Origin: Saccharopolyspora kobensis
GTDB taxonomy: Bacteria > Actinomycetota > Actinomycetes > Mycobacteriales > Pseudonocardiaceae
NCBI RefSeq assembly: GCF_900108315.1
Contig: NZ_FNVB01000009.1
Location: 62,001 to 126,000 of the forward strand
DNA length: 64,000 bases
Direction: 5' to 3'
Part shown: positions 35,343-44,575 of the stretch, one piece after another
How the letters are laid out: each line of letters starts with the position of its first letter
Position numbering within the stretch: position 1 is the stretch's first letter
Translations under genes and position numbers: made by a program
Notes under the pieces: generated by a model
Databases searched by the model: none
What the model was told of the DNA's origin: nothing
The model's input: only the letters and a program-made list of their open reading frames with translations

Positions 35343-35428
35343 CTGAGCGGTTCCTGGCCTGCGGGCGCCTCTCCTGATGTATGACCAATGCACGGCGGAG
35401 GGGCCGTCCTCGCCAGGAAACCGCTCAG
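35343..35428. repeat. Long-spaced inverted repeat downstream of ettA
   Basis: CTGAGCGGTTCCTGG (35343-35357) is complementary to CCAGGAAACCGCTCAG (35413-35428) with one bulged base, separated by about 55 nt. It lies in the 263-bp gap between ettA and the 901-aa gene. It could be a terminator/attenuator or part of a mobile repeat remnant. Confidence 0.4.
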
Positions 35429-35558
35429 AACCCGCGGCGGCACGAGTTGCGAGGGTGGGCCAAGCGCTGCGCGCTTGCGGCAGCTCATGCCGTTGTTGGT
35501 AGACGCGTCGCGGCTGCGGCCTATAGAAAAGGAATCAATCGTCTAGAACGGAGGCGCC

Positions 35559-38264
35559 TTGGCGAGCGTGTCCGGACCACCCGACCCAGGCTCGGCGCAA
35601 GGACTCCTCGAACCCGCGCACCAGATGCGGTGGAGGGTCCCCGAGCTCGCGTTGGTGCTCAGTGATCGCGCTGTCGCGCTCGCCAGGCGCGCCGGTGACC
35701 AGGCGGCTCGGCTGCGCGCGGAAGCGCTCGCCCTGTTCGCCTCGAACCGGTTGGGGCGAGGTGTCCCGGCCACCGGCCGGGCTCTCGCCGCGGTCCGCGA
35801 CGCCGAATCGGCGGGCGACGCCGAGGTGACGGCCGAGCTGCGGGTCGAGCTGGCGTGGTGCGCGTGCGCCGCGGGCAGCCCGGAGGTCGCGACCCGGATC
35901 CTGCGGCCGGTGCTGGAGCAGGAGCGGATCGAACCGTCGCTGCGCGCGCACGCGCTGCTGGCGCTGGCCGCCTCGATGCCCGTGCACCAGCAGGACGGTT
36001 CGCGGACCGATGCGCTGGACGAGGCCGAACGGCTGTACGGCGCGGGGGAGAGCAACCGGGACATCGCCCGGCTGCTGCAGGCCCGCGTCTGCGCGGCCCG
36101 CGCGGGCCACCACCGCCGGCTGGGCGAGTTCACCGAGGCGACGGAAGCCACTGAAGCGGGGCTGGACCAGCTCCAGCAGCTCGGTGATCCGGCGGCCGAC
36201 AGCGGTGAGATCCGGACCCGGCTGGTGCTGGAGCGGGTGCAGTCGCTGCTGGAGCTCGGGCACCGGTCGGAGGCGGTCACGGCCGCCGAGAGGGTGCTCG
36301 CCGAGCCGGTGCGCGCCGCTGCGGCCGGTCCGGTCGGCTGGTTGGGGTTGGCGCTGGCCACCCGGGTGCACCTGCCCAACGGCGATCACGCGGCGGCGCT
36401 GCGGGTGCTCGGCGACACGGCGGCCATCTCCGAGCGGCACAAGCTCGACGGCCTGCTCGCCGAAGCGCTCAACACCCTGTCCCAGGTGCACGAGCGCGGC
36501 TCGGAGTTCCCCGATGCGCTGCGGGCGCTGCGCGGTGCGTACGCGGCCGACCGGCGCTGGCGCGCTGCGGTGCACCACGCGCGGGTCCGGCTGCTAGCCG
36601 AGTACCCGGAGCTCGGCAAGTGCGTGGACGTGCCCCGGCAGTCCCGGGGATCGGGTTCGGCGCCGCCCGAGTCCGGCCCGTCGGACGTTCCCCGGCCCGA
36701 CCCGCGGTCCGGGCAGCAGGCGGAGCGGTCACCGGAAGCGGACGAGCAGCCGCCCGCCGCCTGGCCTGCTGAGGCGGCAGCGTTCGAACCCGAAACGATC
36801 GGCTCCGCGGAGACCGAACGGCTCGAAGTCGACGTTCCGAGCCCCGAACCCGGCGTCGAGTTCGGCATCATCGAGGTGCCGAGCGTTGCTGCGAGGGCCG
36901 GTGCGCCCCGGAGCGCTGAGCCCGAGGCGCCGAGCAGTGAGAACCCGGGTGCCGAACCTGCTTCGGCCGAGACTCCGAGCAGCGAGGACTCCGGCCGAGC
37001 GGTGCCCGGTGCCACCGGAAGCACTCCGTCCGGCGCGGTTGCGCCATCCGGATCGGCCGACCAGGCGACGGAGCTGCTGCCCAGGCCGCGGCCGGAGTCC
37101 GACGATGCCGCCGACGCGGCTCGCCTGCTGATGGAATCGCTCACCAGCCGGGCCGCTGAGCTGCGCGAAGAGCGCCGCCACCGGCAGGAGGAGGCGAGCG
37201 GATCGCGAGCGGCGGACGAGCCGACGATGCTGCTCGACCCGGCGCTGTTCGAAGACCTGATGGCCAGCGCGCACCAGCGCCGCGCCGAGCAGGCACCTGC
37301 CGCAGCCGATGCCGCCGAGCAGGAGCACCACGAGCAGGCGGAGGGCGCCGGGCGATCGGACTGGTGGCCCACCGAGCTCTTGGACCAGCAGTCCGGCGCG
37401 GAGGACACCTTCCCCGACCTGCCGGTCACGCAGCCGGAGCCGTCGCTCGAGTGGCAGATCGGGACCGAACCGGCCAGCGCGGCCGCCCCGGAACCCGCGG
37501 CGGCGGCCCTGCTCCCGGAACCGCTCGGCGCGGACCTGCCCGCCGACGCCACCGCGATCCTGCCGGTGATCGCCCCGGAGCCCGCCGAGCAGCGACCAGC
37601 CGCGCCGCGCCACGGTGCTCCGGAACCGGTCGCCACCGGAGCCCCGGAAGACGACCAGCGCACCGAGGCCGAACCGGCCGGAAGCAGCGCAGACGAGGCA
37701 CCCAGCCGGGGCGAGGGCGGCGGACGGCGCTCGCGCGGCCGGTCGCTGGCCGAGATCAGGGCGAGCCTCCAGCTGCCCGAACAGCCCCGCGGCGGCCGCC
37801 GCCGGGCCCGGCACGCCGAGCCGGACGAACCGGAGCCCGCCGCCGAGGCGGTCGCCCGGCACCGCCAGCCGGACGAGACGGCCGAGGACACCCGCCCGGA
37901 GTTGCCCACCGCCGCCCCGGAGCCACCGCAGGCGGAGCTCCCGGCTGAGGACACCCACCCGAACCTGCCGGTGGCCGAGCCGCAGCCGGAGCCGCTGGTC
38001 GACTCCGTGGTTCCGGAGAAGGCCGGTCTCGCCGAGCTGCTCACCGAGGCGCTGCTGGCCTACGAGAGCGGGCGCCGCGGCGAGGCGGAGTCGGGGGCGT
38101 CCCGCTCCGGTCGGCACAGCGAACCGCATGTGTCCGGGATCACCGAGCCGTCCCGGCTTTCCCGGAGCCCGTTGCAGTCCACATCGGACGATCACGGGGC
38201 GGGTGCGGTGGCGCGGCACCGGCGGCCTGGATTCGACGCTGCGGCGACGGATCCGCTGTTCTGA
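35559..38264 (+). CDS. 901-aa protein: helical repeats plus acidic disordered tail
   Basis: I do not recognise a named family. Residues 1 to about 340 are Ala/Leu-rich paired helices (ALVLSDRAVALARRAGD; LLAEALNTLSQVHERG) resembling TPR repeats. The remaining ~560 residues are Pro/Glu/Ala-rich, acidic and likely disordered, with the repeated motif EDT-x-P-x-LP (three copies: EDTFPDLP, EDTRPELP, EDTHPNLP). It has no signal peptide or membrane helix. A scaffold role is possible. Start TTG 35559 follows GGAGG closely; GTG 35568 is the alternative. It lies between ettA and the glutamate dehydrogenase gene, 98 bp before the latter. Confidence 0.65.
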   Translation: MASVSGPPDPGSAQGLLEPAHQMRWRVPELALVLSDRAVALARRAGDQAARLRAEALALFASNRLGRGVPATGRALAAVRDAESAGDAEVTAELRVELAWCACAAGSPEVATRILRPVLEQERIEPSLRAHALLALAASMPVHQQDGSRTDALDEAERLYGAGESNRDIARLLQARVCAARAGHHRRLGEFTEATEATEAGLDQLQQLGDPAADSGEIRTRLVLERVQSLLELGHRSEAVTAAERVLAEPVRAAAAGPVGWLGLALATRVHLPNGDHAAALRVLGDTAAISERHKLDGLLAEALNTLSQVHERGSEFPDALRALRGAYAADRRWRAAVHHARVRLLAEYPELGKCVDVPRQSRGSGSAPPESGPSDVPRPDPRSGQQAERSPEADEQPPAAWPAEAAAFEPETIGSAETERLEVDVPSPEPGVEFGIIEVPSVAARAGAPRSAEPEAPSSENPGAEPASAETPSSEDSGRAVPGATGSTPSGAVAPSGSADQATELLPRPRPESDDAADAARLLMESLTSRAAELREERRHRQEEASGSRAADEPTMLLDPALFEDLMASAHQRRAEQAPAAADAAEQEHHEQAEGAGRSDWWPTELLDQQSGAEDTFPDLPVTQPEPSLEWQIGTEPASAAAPEPAAAALLPEPLGADLPADATAILPVIAPEPAEQRPAAPRHGAPEPVATGAPEDDQRTEAEPAGSSADEAPSRGEGGGRRSRGRSLAEIRASLQLPEQPRGGRRRARHAEPDEPEPAAEAVARHRQPDETAEDTRPELPTAAPEPPQAELPAEDTHPNLPVAEPQPEPLVDSVVPEKAGLAELLTEALLAYESGRRGEAESGASRSGRHSEPHVSGITEPSRLSRSPLQSTSDDHGAGAVARHRRPGFDAAATDPLF

Positions 38265-38362
38265 AACGTCCAGGTAATCGATCATTGTGCCGCTCTTCAC
38301 GCGCAGGACCACCTGGCCGCCCTCCGGCCGTGGCGGGAACTGGCAGTCTTATGGTGGAACCT

Positions 38363-41300
38363 GTGGGCACAAAGAGGTGCCGTCAAGCGTGGAGCTGCCT
38401 GAAGATGACCTCGAATCCCGGACAGTTGAAGACCGGACGACCGCAGACCGATGGGGAAGACTCGGCTGGGGAGCGATCCGGGAACCCCGAAATCGTCAAG
38501 AGCCGCCTGCTCGACAGAGCGGCGGAGACCGCTCCGGAGCTGGCCGAGCTGTTGCGCGCCTACTACCGGCACGTCCCCGCCGAGGAGTTCGTCGACGACG
38601 AGCCCGCCGACCTGGTCGGCGCGCTGCGCTCGCACCACAGGCTGGCCGCGACGCGGGTCGCCGGCCGACCGCTGGTGCAGATCTTCAACCCGGAGCGGAC
38701 CACCGACGGCTGGCAGAGCCCGGCCACGGTGGTGCAGATCGTGACCGACGATTCCCCCTACCTGGTCGATTCGGTGATCGCCGAGCTCGGCCGCGACGGC
38801 GCTGCGGTGCAGCGCATCATCCACCCGATCATCGCGGTGCGCCGCGACGTCGCCGGTGAGCTGCTGGAGGTGCTGCCCGGTGCCGACCCGGCCGCGCCGC
38901 CCGCCGATTCGCTGGTCGAGAGCTGGATGTTCGTCGAGGTGGACCAGGTCACCGACCCCGAGCGCCTGGACGCCCTCAGCCACGGCCTGACCGACGTGCT
39001 CAACGACGTGCGCGAGGTCGTCGAGGACACCGAGCGGATGCACGCCGCGGCCCGCGCGCTGGCCGGTGCGCTGGAGCAGAACCCGCCGCCGCTGTCGGCG
39101 GCGGAGGTCAGCGACGGAGCCGGGCTGCTGCGCTGGCTGGCCGACGGGCACTTCACCTTCCTCGGATACCGCCACTACGAGCTGGTCCAGGACGGCTCCG
39201 AACCGGCGCTGCAGGCCGTGCTGGCCTCCGGCCTCGGCGTGCTGCGCGGCGACAGCGTCGCCGCCCGCAGCCTCGCCACCTGGCCGGACGCGGCCGGCGC
39301 GCTGTCGCCGGAGCTGCTGGTGCTGACCCAGGCCAGCGAACCGTCCACAGTGCACCGTCCGGTGCACCCGTTCTACGTCGGGGTCAAGACCTTCGACGAA
39401 TCGGGTGCGGTGACCGGTGAGCACCGCTTCCTGGGCCTGTTCACCACCACGGCGCTGCACGAGAACGTGCTGGACATCCCGTTCATCGAGCGCCGGGTGC
39501 GCGACGTCATCCACAGCGCGGGATTCCCGATGGAGTCCTACTCCGGCCAGCGGATGCTGGAGGAGATCCAGAACTACCCGCGCGCCGAGCTGTTCTCCAC
39601 CGACTCGGACACGCTGCAGGAGACCATCACCGGCGTGCTGGCGCTGGCCGAGCGCCGCAAGCTCAAGCCGTTCCTGCGCCGCGACCCCTACGGCCGCTTC
39701 TACTCGGTCCTGGTGTACCTGCCGCGCGACCGGTACACGACGAGCTCGCGGCTGGCCATGCAGGAGGTGCTGCTGGCCGAGCTGGGCGGCACCAGCCTGG
39801 AGTACAGCACGCGGGTGGGTGAATCCGCGCTGGCCCGGGTCGCCTTCGTGGTGCACACCGATCCGGAGAACCAGGTCGAGCCGGACCTGGGGCGCATCCA
39901 GCGGCGGCTGGACGAGGCCATCCACACCTGGGACGACCGGATGGTGGAGGAGGTCGACGCCGAGCAGTCCGGCTCCAGCCGCGACGGGCACGTGGCCCGC
40001 AGCCTGTCGGAGGCCATGAGCCAGCTCGGCCAGCACTACGCGGCGAGCTTCCCGGAGGCCTACAAGGAGGACTTCACCGCCGCCGAGGGCCTCGCCGACC
40101 TGCGGCGACTGGAGTCGCTGTCCGGTCCCGACGACCTGAAGATGTCGTTCTACGCGCCGCGCGACTCCAGCGGCGGGCAGCGCCGGTTCAAGATCTACGT
40201 CGGCGGCCGGGTGACCCTGTCCCGCGTGCTGCCGGTGCTGCAGAGCATGGGCGTCGAGGTCGTCGACGAGCGCCCGTACGAGATCTCGCTGGACAGCGCC
40301 GACCAGCAGTACTGGATCTACGACTTCGGCCTGCGGCTGGACGCGGAGCTGCTGGACAGGGTGGATTCGAGCCTGCTGGACACGCTGCGCGAGCGCTTCG
40401 AGGAGGCCTTCCGCGCCACCTGGCTCGGCGCCGCCGAGGTCGACCGGTTCAACGCGCTGGTGCTGCGCGCCGGGCTGAACTGGCGGCAGGCGTCGGTGCT
40501 GCGCGCCTACGCCAAGTACCTGCGGCAGGTCGGCATCGCCTACAGCCAGGACTACATCGAGGACGCGATCCTGGCGCACCGCACCACCACGACCACGCTG
40601 GTCCGGCTGTTCGAGGCGCGCTTCGACCCGGCGCTGGAGCCCGCGGAGCGCGAGGCCCGCGAAGCCGACCTGGTGGACGAGGTCACCAAGCTGATCGACG
40701 AGGTGACCAGCCTCGACGCGGACAAGATCCTGCGCAGCTACCTGAGCCTTATCCGGGCCACGCTGCGCACCAACTTCTTCTCCGCCGACCCGGACCGGGA
40801 GCGCCCCTACCTGGCGTTCAAGCTGGAGCCCAAGGAGATCCCCGGGCTGCCCGAGCCGCGCCCGCAGTTCGAGATCTTCGTGTACTCGCCGTGGGTGGAG
40901 GGCGTGCATCTGCGCTACGGATCGGTGGCCCGCGGCGGGCTGCGCTGGTCGGACCGCCGGGAGGACTTCCGCACCGAGATCCTGGGCCTGGTCAAGGCGC
41001 AGGCGGTGAAGAACGCGGTGATCGTGCCGGTCGGCGCGAAGGGCGGGTTCGTGGTCAAGCGGCCGCCGTCGCCCACCGGTGACCCGGCCGCCGACCGCAA
41101 GGCGACGCTGGACGAGGGCATCGCCTGCTACCGGATGTTCATCTCCGGGCTGCTGGACCTGACCGACAACCTGGTCGGCGGCGCGGTCGCCCCGCCGCAG
41201 GGCGTGGTGCGCCACGACGGCGACGACACCTACCTGGTGGTGGCCGCCGACAAGGGCACCGCGACGTTCTCCGACATCGCCAACGACGTGGCCAAGTCCT

Positions 41301-43369
41301 ACGGCTTCTGGCTCGGCGACGCCTTCGCATCGGGCGGCTCGGTCGGCTACGACCACAAGGCCATGGGCATCACCGCCAAGGGCGCGTGGGAGAGCGTCAA
41401 GCGGCACTTCCTCGAACTGGACCTGGACACCCAGAGCGAGGACTTCACCGTGGTCGGCATCGGCGACATGGCCGGTGACGTGTTCGGCAACGGGATGCTG
41501 CTCTCCGAGCACATCCGGCTGGTCGCGGCGTTCAACCACATGCACGTGTTCATCGACCCCGACCCGGATCCCGCGGTGTCCTTCGCCGAACGCCGCAGGC
41601 TGTTCGAGCTGCCGCGCTCGACGTGGGACGACTACGACCGCAGCAAGATCAGCGCGGGCGGTGGCGTGTGGTCGCGCTCGCTGAAGTCGATCCCGCTGAA
41701 CCCGCAGATCCGGCAGGCGCTGGGCATCGACGAGTCGGTGCGCCAGCTGGCCCCGGCCGAGCTGATCAAGAAGATCCTGCTGGCCCCGACCGACCTGCTG
41801 TGGAACGGCGGCATCGGCACCTACGTCAAGGCGAGCGGCGAGACGCACGCCGAGGTGGGCGACAAGGCCAACGACGCGGTCCGGGTCAACGGCGCGGACC
41901 TGCGGGTCAAGGTCGTCGGCGAGGGCGGCAACCTGGGCCTGACCCAGCTGGGCCGGATCGAGTTCGCCCGGGCGGGCGGCAAGGTCAACACCGACGCGCT
42001 GGACAACTCGGCGGGCGTGGACTGCTCCGACCACGAGGTCAACATCAAGATCCTGCTGGACCACCTGGTGGCCGAGGGCAGGCTGACCGGCGAGCAGCGC
42101 AACGAGCTGCTGGCGGACATGACCGACGAGGTCGGCGAGCTGGTGCTCACCGACAACCACCGGCAGAACGCGGTGCTGGGCATCTCCCGGTCGCACGCCG
42201 GGCCGATGGTGTCGGTGCACGCCCGCCAGGTCACCGCGCTGGAGAAGAGCGCCGGGCTGGACCGCAAGCTGGAGGCGCTGCCCACGGTCAAGGAGTTCCG
42301 CGAGCGGGAGAAGAACGGCGAGGGCCTCAGCTCGCCCGAGCTGGCGACGCTGATGGCGCACGTCAAGCTGTCGCTGAAGCGGGACGTGCTGGCCAGCGGC
42401 CTGCCGGACACCGAGGCGTTCGGCAGCCGGTTGCCGGAGTACTTCCCGAAGCCGCTGCAGGAGCGCTACGCCGACGCGATCACCGCGCACCCGCTGCGCC
42501 GCGAGATCATCACGACCCTGCTGGTCAACGAGATGGTCGACGGCGGTGGCATCTCCTTCGCCTACCGGCTGTCCGAGGAGATCAGCGCCTCGACCACGGA
42601 CGCGGTGCGCGCCTTCGCGGTGGTCACCAACGTCTACGACCTGCACTCGCTGTGGCGGCAGATCGACGCGCTGGGCGGTTCGGTGCCCAGCTCGGTGGCC
42701 GACGAACTGGTCCTGGAGAGCCGCAGGCTGCTGGACCGGGCGGCGCGCTGGATGCTGAACAACCGGCCCCAGCCGCTGGCCATCGGCGCCGAGATCGCCC
42801 GCTTCCGGCCGGTGGTCGCGGAGCTGTCGAGCGCGGTGCGCGGGCTGCTGCGCGGCCGGGCGGCCGAGGGCGCCAGCGAGATGATCGACCGGTGGACGGC
42901 GGCGGGAGTGCCGGTGGAGCTGGCCGAACGGGTCGGCACCCTGCTGGACTCCTTCGCGCTGCTGGACATCCGCGAGGTCGCCGAGCTGGCCGAGCGCGAT
43001 GCCGGGGTGAGCGCCGAGCGCAGCCCGCGCGAGAGCGCGGACCTGTACTACACGCTCGCCGAGCACCTCGACGTGGAGCGGATGCTGCTGGCGGTCAACG
43101 AGCTGGAGCGCGGGAACCGGTGGCACTCGCTGGCCCGGTTGGCGTTGCGGGATGATTTCTACGCATCGCTGCGCGCGATCACCATCGACGTCCTGCGGAC
43201 CAGCGATCCGGGGGACGACTCCGAGCAGAAGATCGCTCACTGGGAGTCGGCCAACGAGTCGCGACTGGCGAGGGCCAACTCGTCGCTGGAGCAGATCAAG
43301 AGCTCCGGCCGGCTCGACCTGGCCACGCTGTCGGTGGCCGCGCGCCAGCTGCGCAGCATGGTCCGGTGA
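38363..43369 (+). CDS. Large NAD-specific glutamate dehydrogenase (L-GDH)
   Basis: A ~1668-aa protein of the 180-kDa bacterial NAD-GDH family (PF05088). It has long N-terminal regulatory domains (ACT-like, around 80-700), then the catalytic part with VGAKGGFVVKRPP and DMAGDVFGNGMLLS, and a helical C-terminal domain. It deaminates glutamate to 2-oxoglutarate and ammonium for catabolism. I chose GTG 38363 because TATGGT (38350-38355) is 7 nt upstream, the leaderless pattern seen elsewhere in the window; ATG 38405 or 38351 are in-frame alternatives. A hairpin follows the stop. Confidence 0.92.
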   Translation: MGTKRCRQAWSCLKMTSNPGQLKTGRPQTDGEDSAGERSGNPEIVKSRLLDRAAETAPELAELLRAYYRHVPAEEFVDDEPADLVGALRSHHRLAATRVAGRPLVQIFNPERTTDGWQSPATVVQIVTDDSPYLVDSVIAELGRDGAAVQRIIHPIIAVRRDVAGELLEVLPGADPAAPPADSLVESWMFVEVDQVTDPERLDALSHGLTDVLNDVREVVEDTERMHAAARALAGALEQNPPPLSAAEVSDGAGLLRWLADGHFTFLGYRHYELVQDGSEPALQAVLASGLGVLRGDSVAARSLATWPDAAGALSPELLVLTQASEPSTVHRPVHPFYVGVKTFDESGAVTGEHRFLGLFTTTALHENVLDIPFIERRVRDVIHSAGFPMESYSGQRMLEEIQNYPRAELFSTDSDTLQETITGVLALAERRKLKPFLRRDPYGRFYSVLVYLPRDRYTTSSRLAMQEVLLAELGGTSLEYSTRVGESALARVAFVVHTDPENQVEPDLGRIQRRLDEAIHTWDDRMVEEVDAEQSGSSRDGHVARSLSEAMSQLGQHYAASFPEAYKEDFTAAEGLADLRRLESLSGPDDLKMSFYAPRDSSGGQRRFKIYVGGRVTLSRVLPVLQSMGVEVVDERPYEISLDSADQQYWIYDFGLRLDAELLDRVDSSLLDTLRERFEEAFRATWLGAAEVDRFNALVLRAGLNWRQASVLRAYAKYLRQVGIAYSQDYIEDAILAHRTTTTTLVRLFEARFDPALEPAEREAREADLVDEVTKLIDEVTSLDADKILRSYLSLIRATLRTNFFSADPDRERPYLAFKLEPKEIPGLPEPRPQFEIFVYSPWVEGVHLRYGSVARGGLRWSDRREDFRTEILGLVKAQAVKNAVIVPVGAKGGFVVKRPPSPTGDPAADRKATLDEGIACYRMFISGLLDLTDNLVGGAVAPPQGVVRHDGDDTYLVVAADKGTATFSDIANDVAKSYGFWLGDAFASGGSVGYDHKAMGITAKGAWESVKRHFLELDLDTQSEDFTVVGIGDMAGDVFGNGMLLSEHIRLVAAFNHMHVFIDPDPDPAVSFAERRRLFELPRSTWDDYDRSKISAGGGVWSRSLKSIPLNPQIRQALGIDESVRQLAPAELIKKILLAPTDLLWNGGIGTYVKASGETHAEVGDKANDAVRVNGADLRVKVVGEGGNLGLTQLGRIEFARAGGKVNTDALDNSAGVDCSDHEVNIKILLDHLVAEGRLTGEQRNELLADMTDEVGELVLTDNHRQNAVLGISRSHAGPMVSVHARQVTALEKSAGLDRKLEALPTVKEFREREKNGEGLSSPELATLMAHVKLSLKRDVLASGLPDTEAFGSRLPEYFPKPLQERYADAITAHPLRREIITTLLVNEMVDGGGISFAYRLSEEISASTTDAVRAFAVVTNVYDLHSLWRQIDALGGSVPSSVADELVLESRRLLDRAARWMLNNRPQPLAIGAEIARFRPVVAELSSAVRGLLRGRAAEGASEMIDRWTAAGVPVELAERVGTLLDSFALLDIREVAELAERDAGVSAERSPRESADLYYTLAEHLDVERMLLAVNELERGNRWHSLARLALRDDFYASLRAITIDVLRTSDPGDDSEQKIAHWESANESRLARANSSLEQIKSSGRLDLATLSVAARQLRSMVR

Positions 43370-43374
43370 GTTGC

Positions 43375-43406
43375 CGGGTGGCTCGCGGGCGACCGCGGGC
43401 CACCCG
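43375..43406 (+). terminator. Hairpin after glutamate dehydrogenase
   Basis: A 13-bp stem with one G-T pair (43375-43387 with 43394-43406) and a 6-nt loop starts 6 bp after the dehydrogenase stop. It could separate that long transcript from the thioesterase gene at 43430. Confidence 0.5.
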
Positions 43407-43429
43407 CACGGCAGGAAGGGAGCTCCCCA

Positions 43430-43861
43430 GTGGGCGCGTTCGTAGCAGAGGTGGCCCTGCGCTGGTCCGACATGGACGCGTTCGGGCACGTCAACCACGC
43501 CCGGACGATCACGCTGCTGGAGGAGGCCCGCGCCGAGCTGCTGTTCACCGAGGCCGAGCGGCAGGGCCTGCTCGGCATGGCCGAGGGCATGGTGGTGGCC
43601 CGGGTCATGATCGACTACCACAGCCCGCTGCTGTACCGGTCGAAGTCGCTGCAGGTCCAGATGTCGGTGCGGGACCTGAAGGCGGCGTCGTTCGTCGTCG
43701 ACTACACCGCCTACGCGCAGGAAGCGGTGGCCACCGCGGAAACCCTGATGGTGCCCTACGACCTGCAGGCCGGTCGGCCGCGGCGGCTGACCGCGGAGGA
43801 GCGCGCCTTCCTGGCCGAGTGGCAGCTGGAAACGGCGAAGTCGGAGAACAGCCGTGCCTGA
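43430..43861 (+). CDS. Acyl-CoA thioesterase, hotdog fold
   Basis: A 143-aa 4HBT-type hotdog protein. LRWSDMDAFGHVNHARTITLLEEARAELL contains the catalytic Asp and the HVN motif of 4-hydroxybenzoyl-CoA thioesterase-like enzymes. It likely hydrolyses an acyl-CoA; the substrate is unknown. The GTG at 43430 follows AGGAAGGG. Its last 8 bases overlap the next gene, so the two are probably translated together. Confidence 0.85.
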   Translation: MGAFVAEVALRWSDMDAFGHVNHARTITLLEEARAELLFTEAERQGLLGMAEGMVVARVMIDYHSPLLYRSKSLQVQMSVRDLKAASFVVDYTAYAQEAVATAETLMVPYDLQAGRPRRLTAEERAFLAEWQLETAKSENSRA

Positions 43862-44495
43862 ACTGCGAATGCCCGACGCGGTCGAACGCGAGGACCTGGG
43901 CGCGTTCGTGGCGCGAGCGGTGCGCCTGGACGGGCAGGCGCTGGTGCGGCTGCGCAACCGCGCGAACACCGGTCGCGCGGACGTCTGGGCGGCCACGCCC
44001 TTCGACGCGCTGTGCACGAGATCCGTTGCGGCAGAAGTGGAACCGGCGGACCTGACGGTCTCCGGCAACGAACTGCTGGCGACGCTGACGGTCGCGGGCG
44101 GCCCGGTGATGGACCCGGGCCCGCCCCGCGATCTGCTGTGGCGTTCGGAGCTGCCCCCGACCGCGGGCTGGCAGCGCGTGGACGACCTCCCGGCGCGCGT
44201 CGTCGGCGAGGTCGCCGAGCGCGGTATCGACGTGGCCAAGGACAACGTCGGTCCGAAGGGGACACCGCCGGCGTCGCTGCTGGACCAGGAGGTCTTCACG
44301 GTCTCCGGCGCGGGCTACGAGGTGAAGGTCCCGCTGCGCTGCCTGTTCGTGCTGTCCGGCATGGGCTTCCTGGTCGCCGAGCCGCCGGAGTCCGAGATCG
44401 TCCGGGTCAGCGCGACCGACGCCTGGCTGCGCCTGGACTCCCGCTACGGCGCGGTCGTCCGCCGCCGCCACGCCCTCCTCCCGCTGCTGATCTGA
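43854..44495 (+). CDS. Conserved actinobacterial hypothetical protein
   Basis: A 213-aa soluble protein without recognised motifs. It is acidic at the N-terminus (MPDAVEREDLGAFVARAVRLDG) and ends RYGAVVRRRHALLPLLI. It overlaps the thioesterase gene by 8 bp, an arrangement that suggests a functional link. Its start is GTG 43854. A protein of this kind next to this thioesterase appears conserved in related actinomycetes as I recall, but I have no function for it. Confidence 0.6.
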   Translation: MPELRMPDAVEREDLGAFVARAVRLDGQALVRLRNRANTGRADVWAATPFDALCTRSVAAEVEPADLTVSGNELLATLTVAGGPVMDPGPPRDLLWRSELPPTAGWQRVDDLPARVVGEVAERGIDVAKDNVGPKGTPPASLLDQEVFTVSGAGYEVKVPLRCLFVLSGMGFLVAEPPESEIVRVSATDAWLRLDSRYGAVVRRRHALLPLLI

Positions 44496-44575
44496 CGCCG
44501 ATTCGTGGTTCCCGCTCCGCCGGGATGCGAGGACGACTACGTTCGGCTCAGCGGAACAGGTGATCGGGAGTCGGT

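Noticed and set aside
38297-44299. A 2000-codon minus-strand open frame over the glutamate dehydrogenase gene
   Set aside because: Wholly antisense to a well-recognised enzyme; the translation has no domain features.
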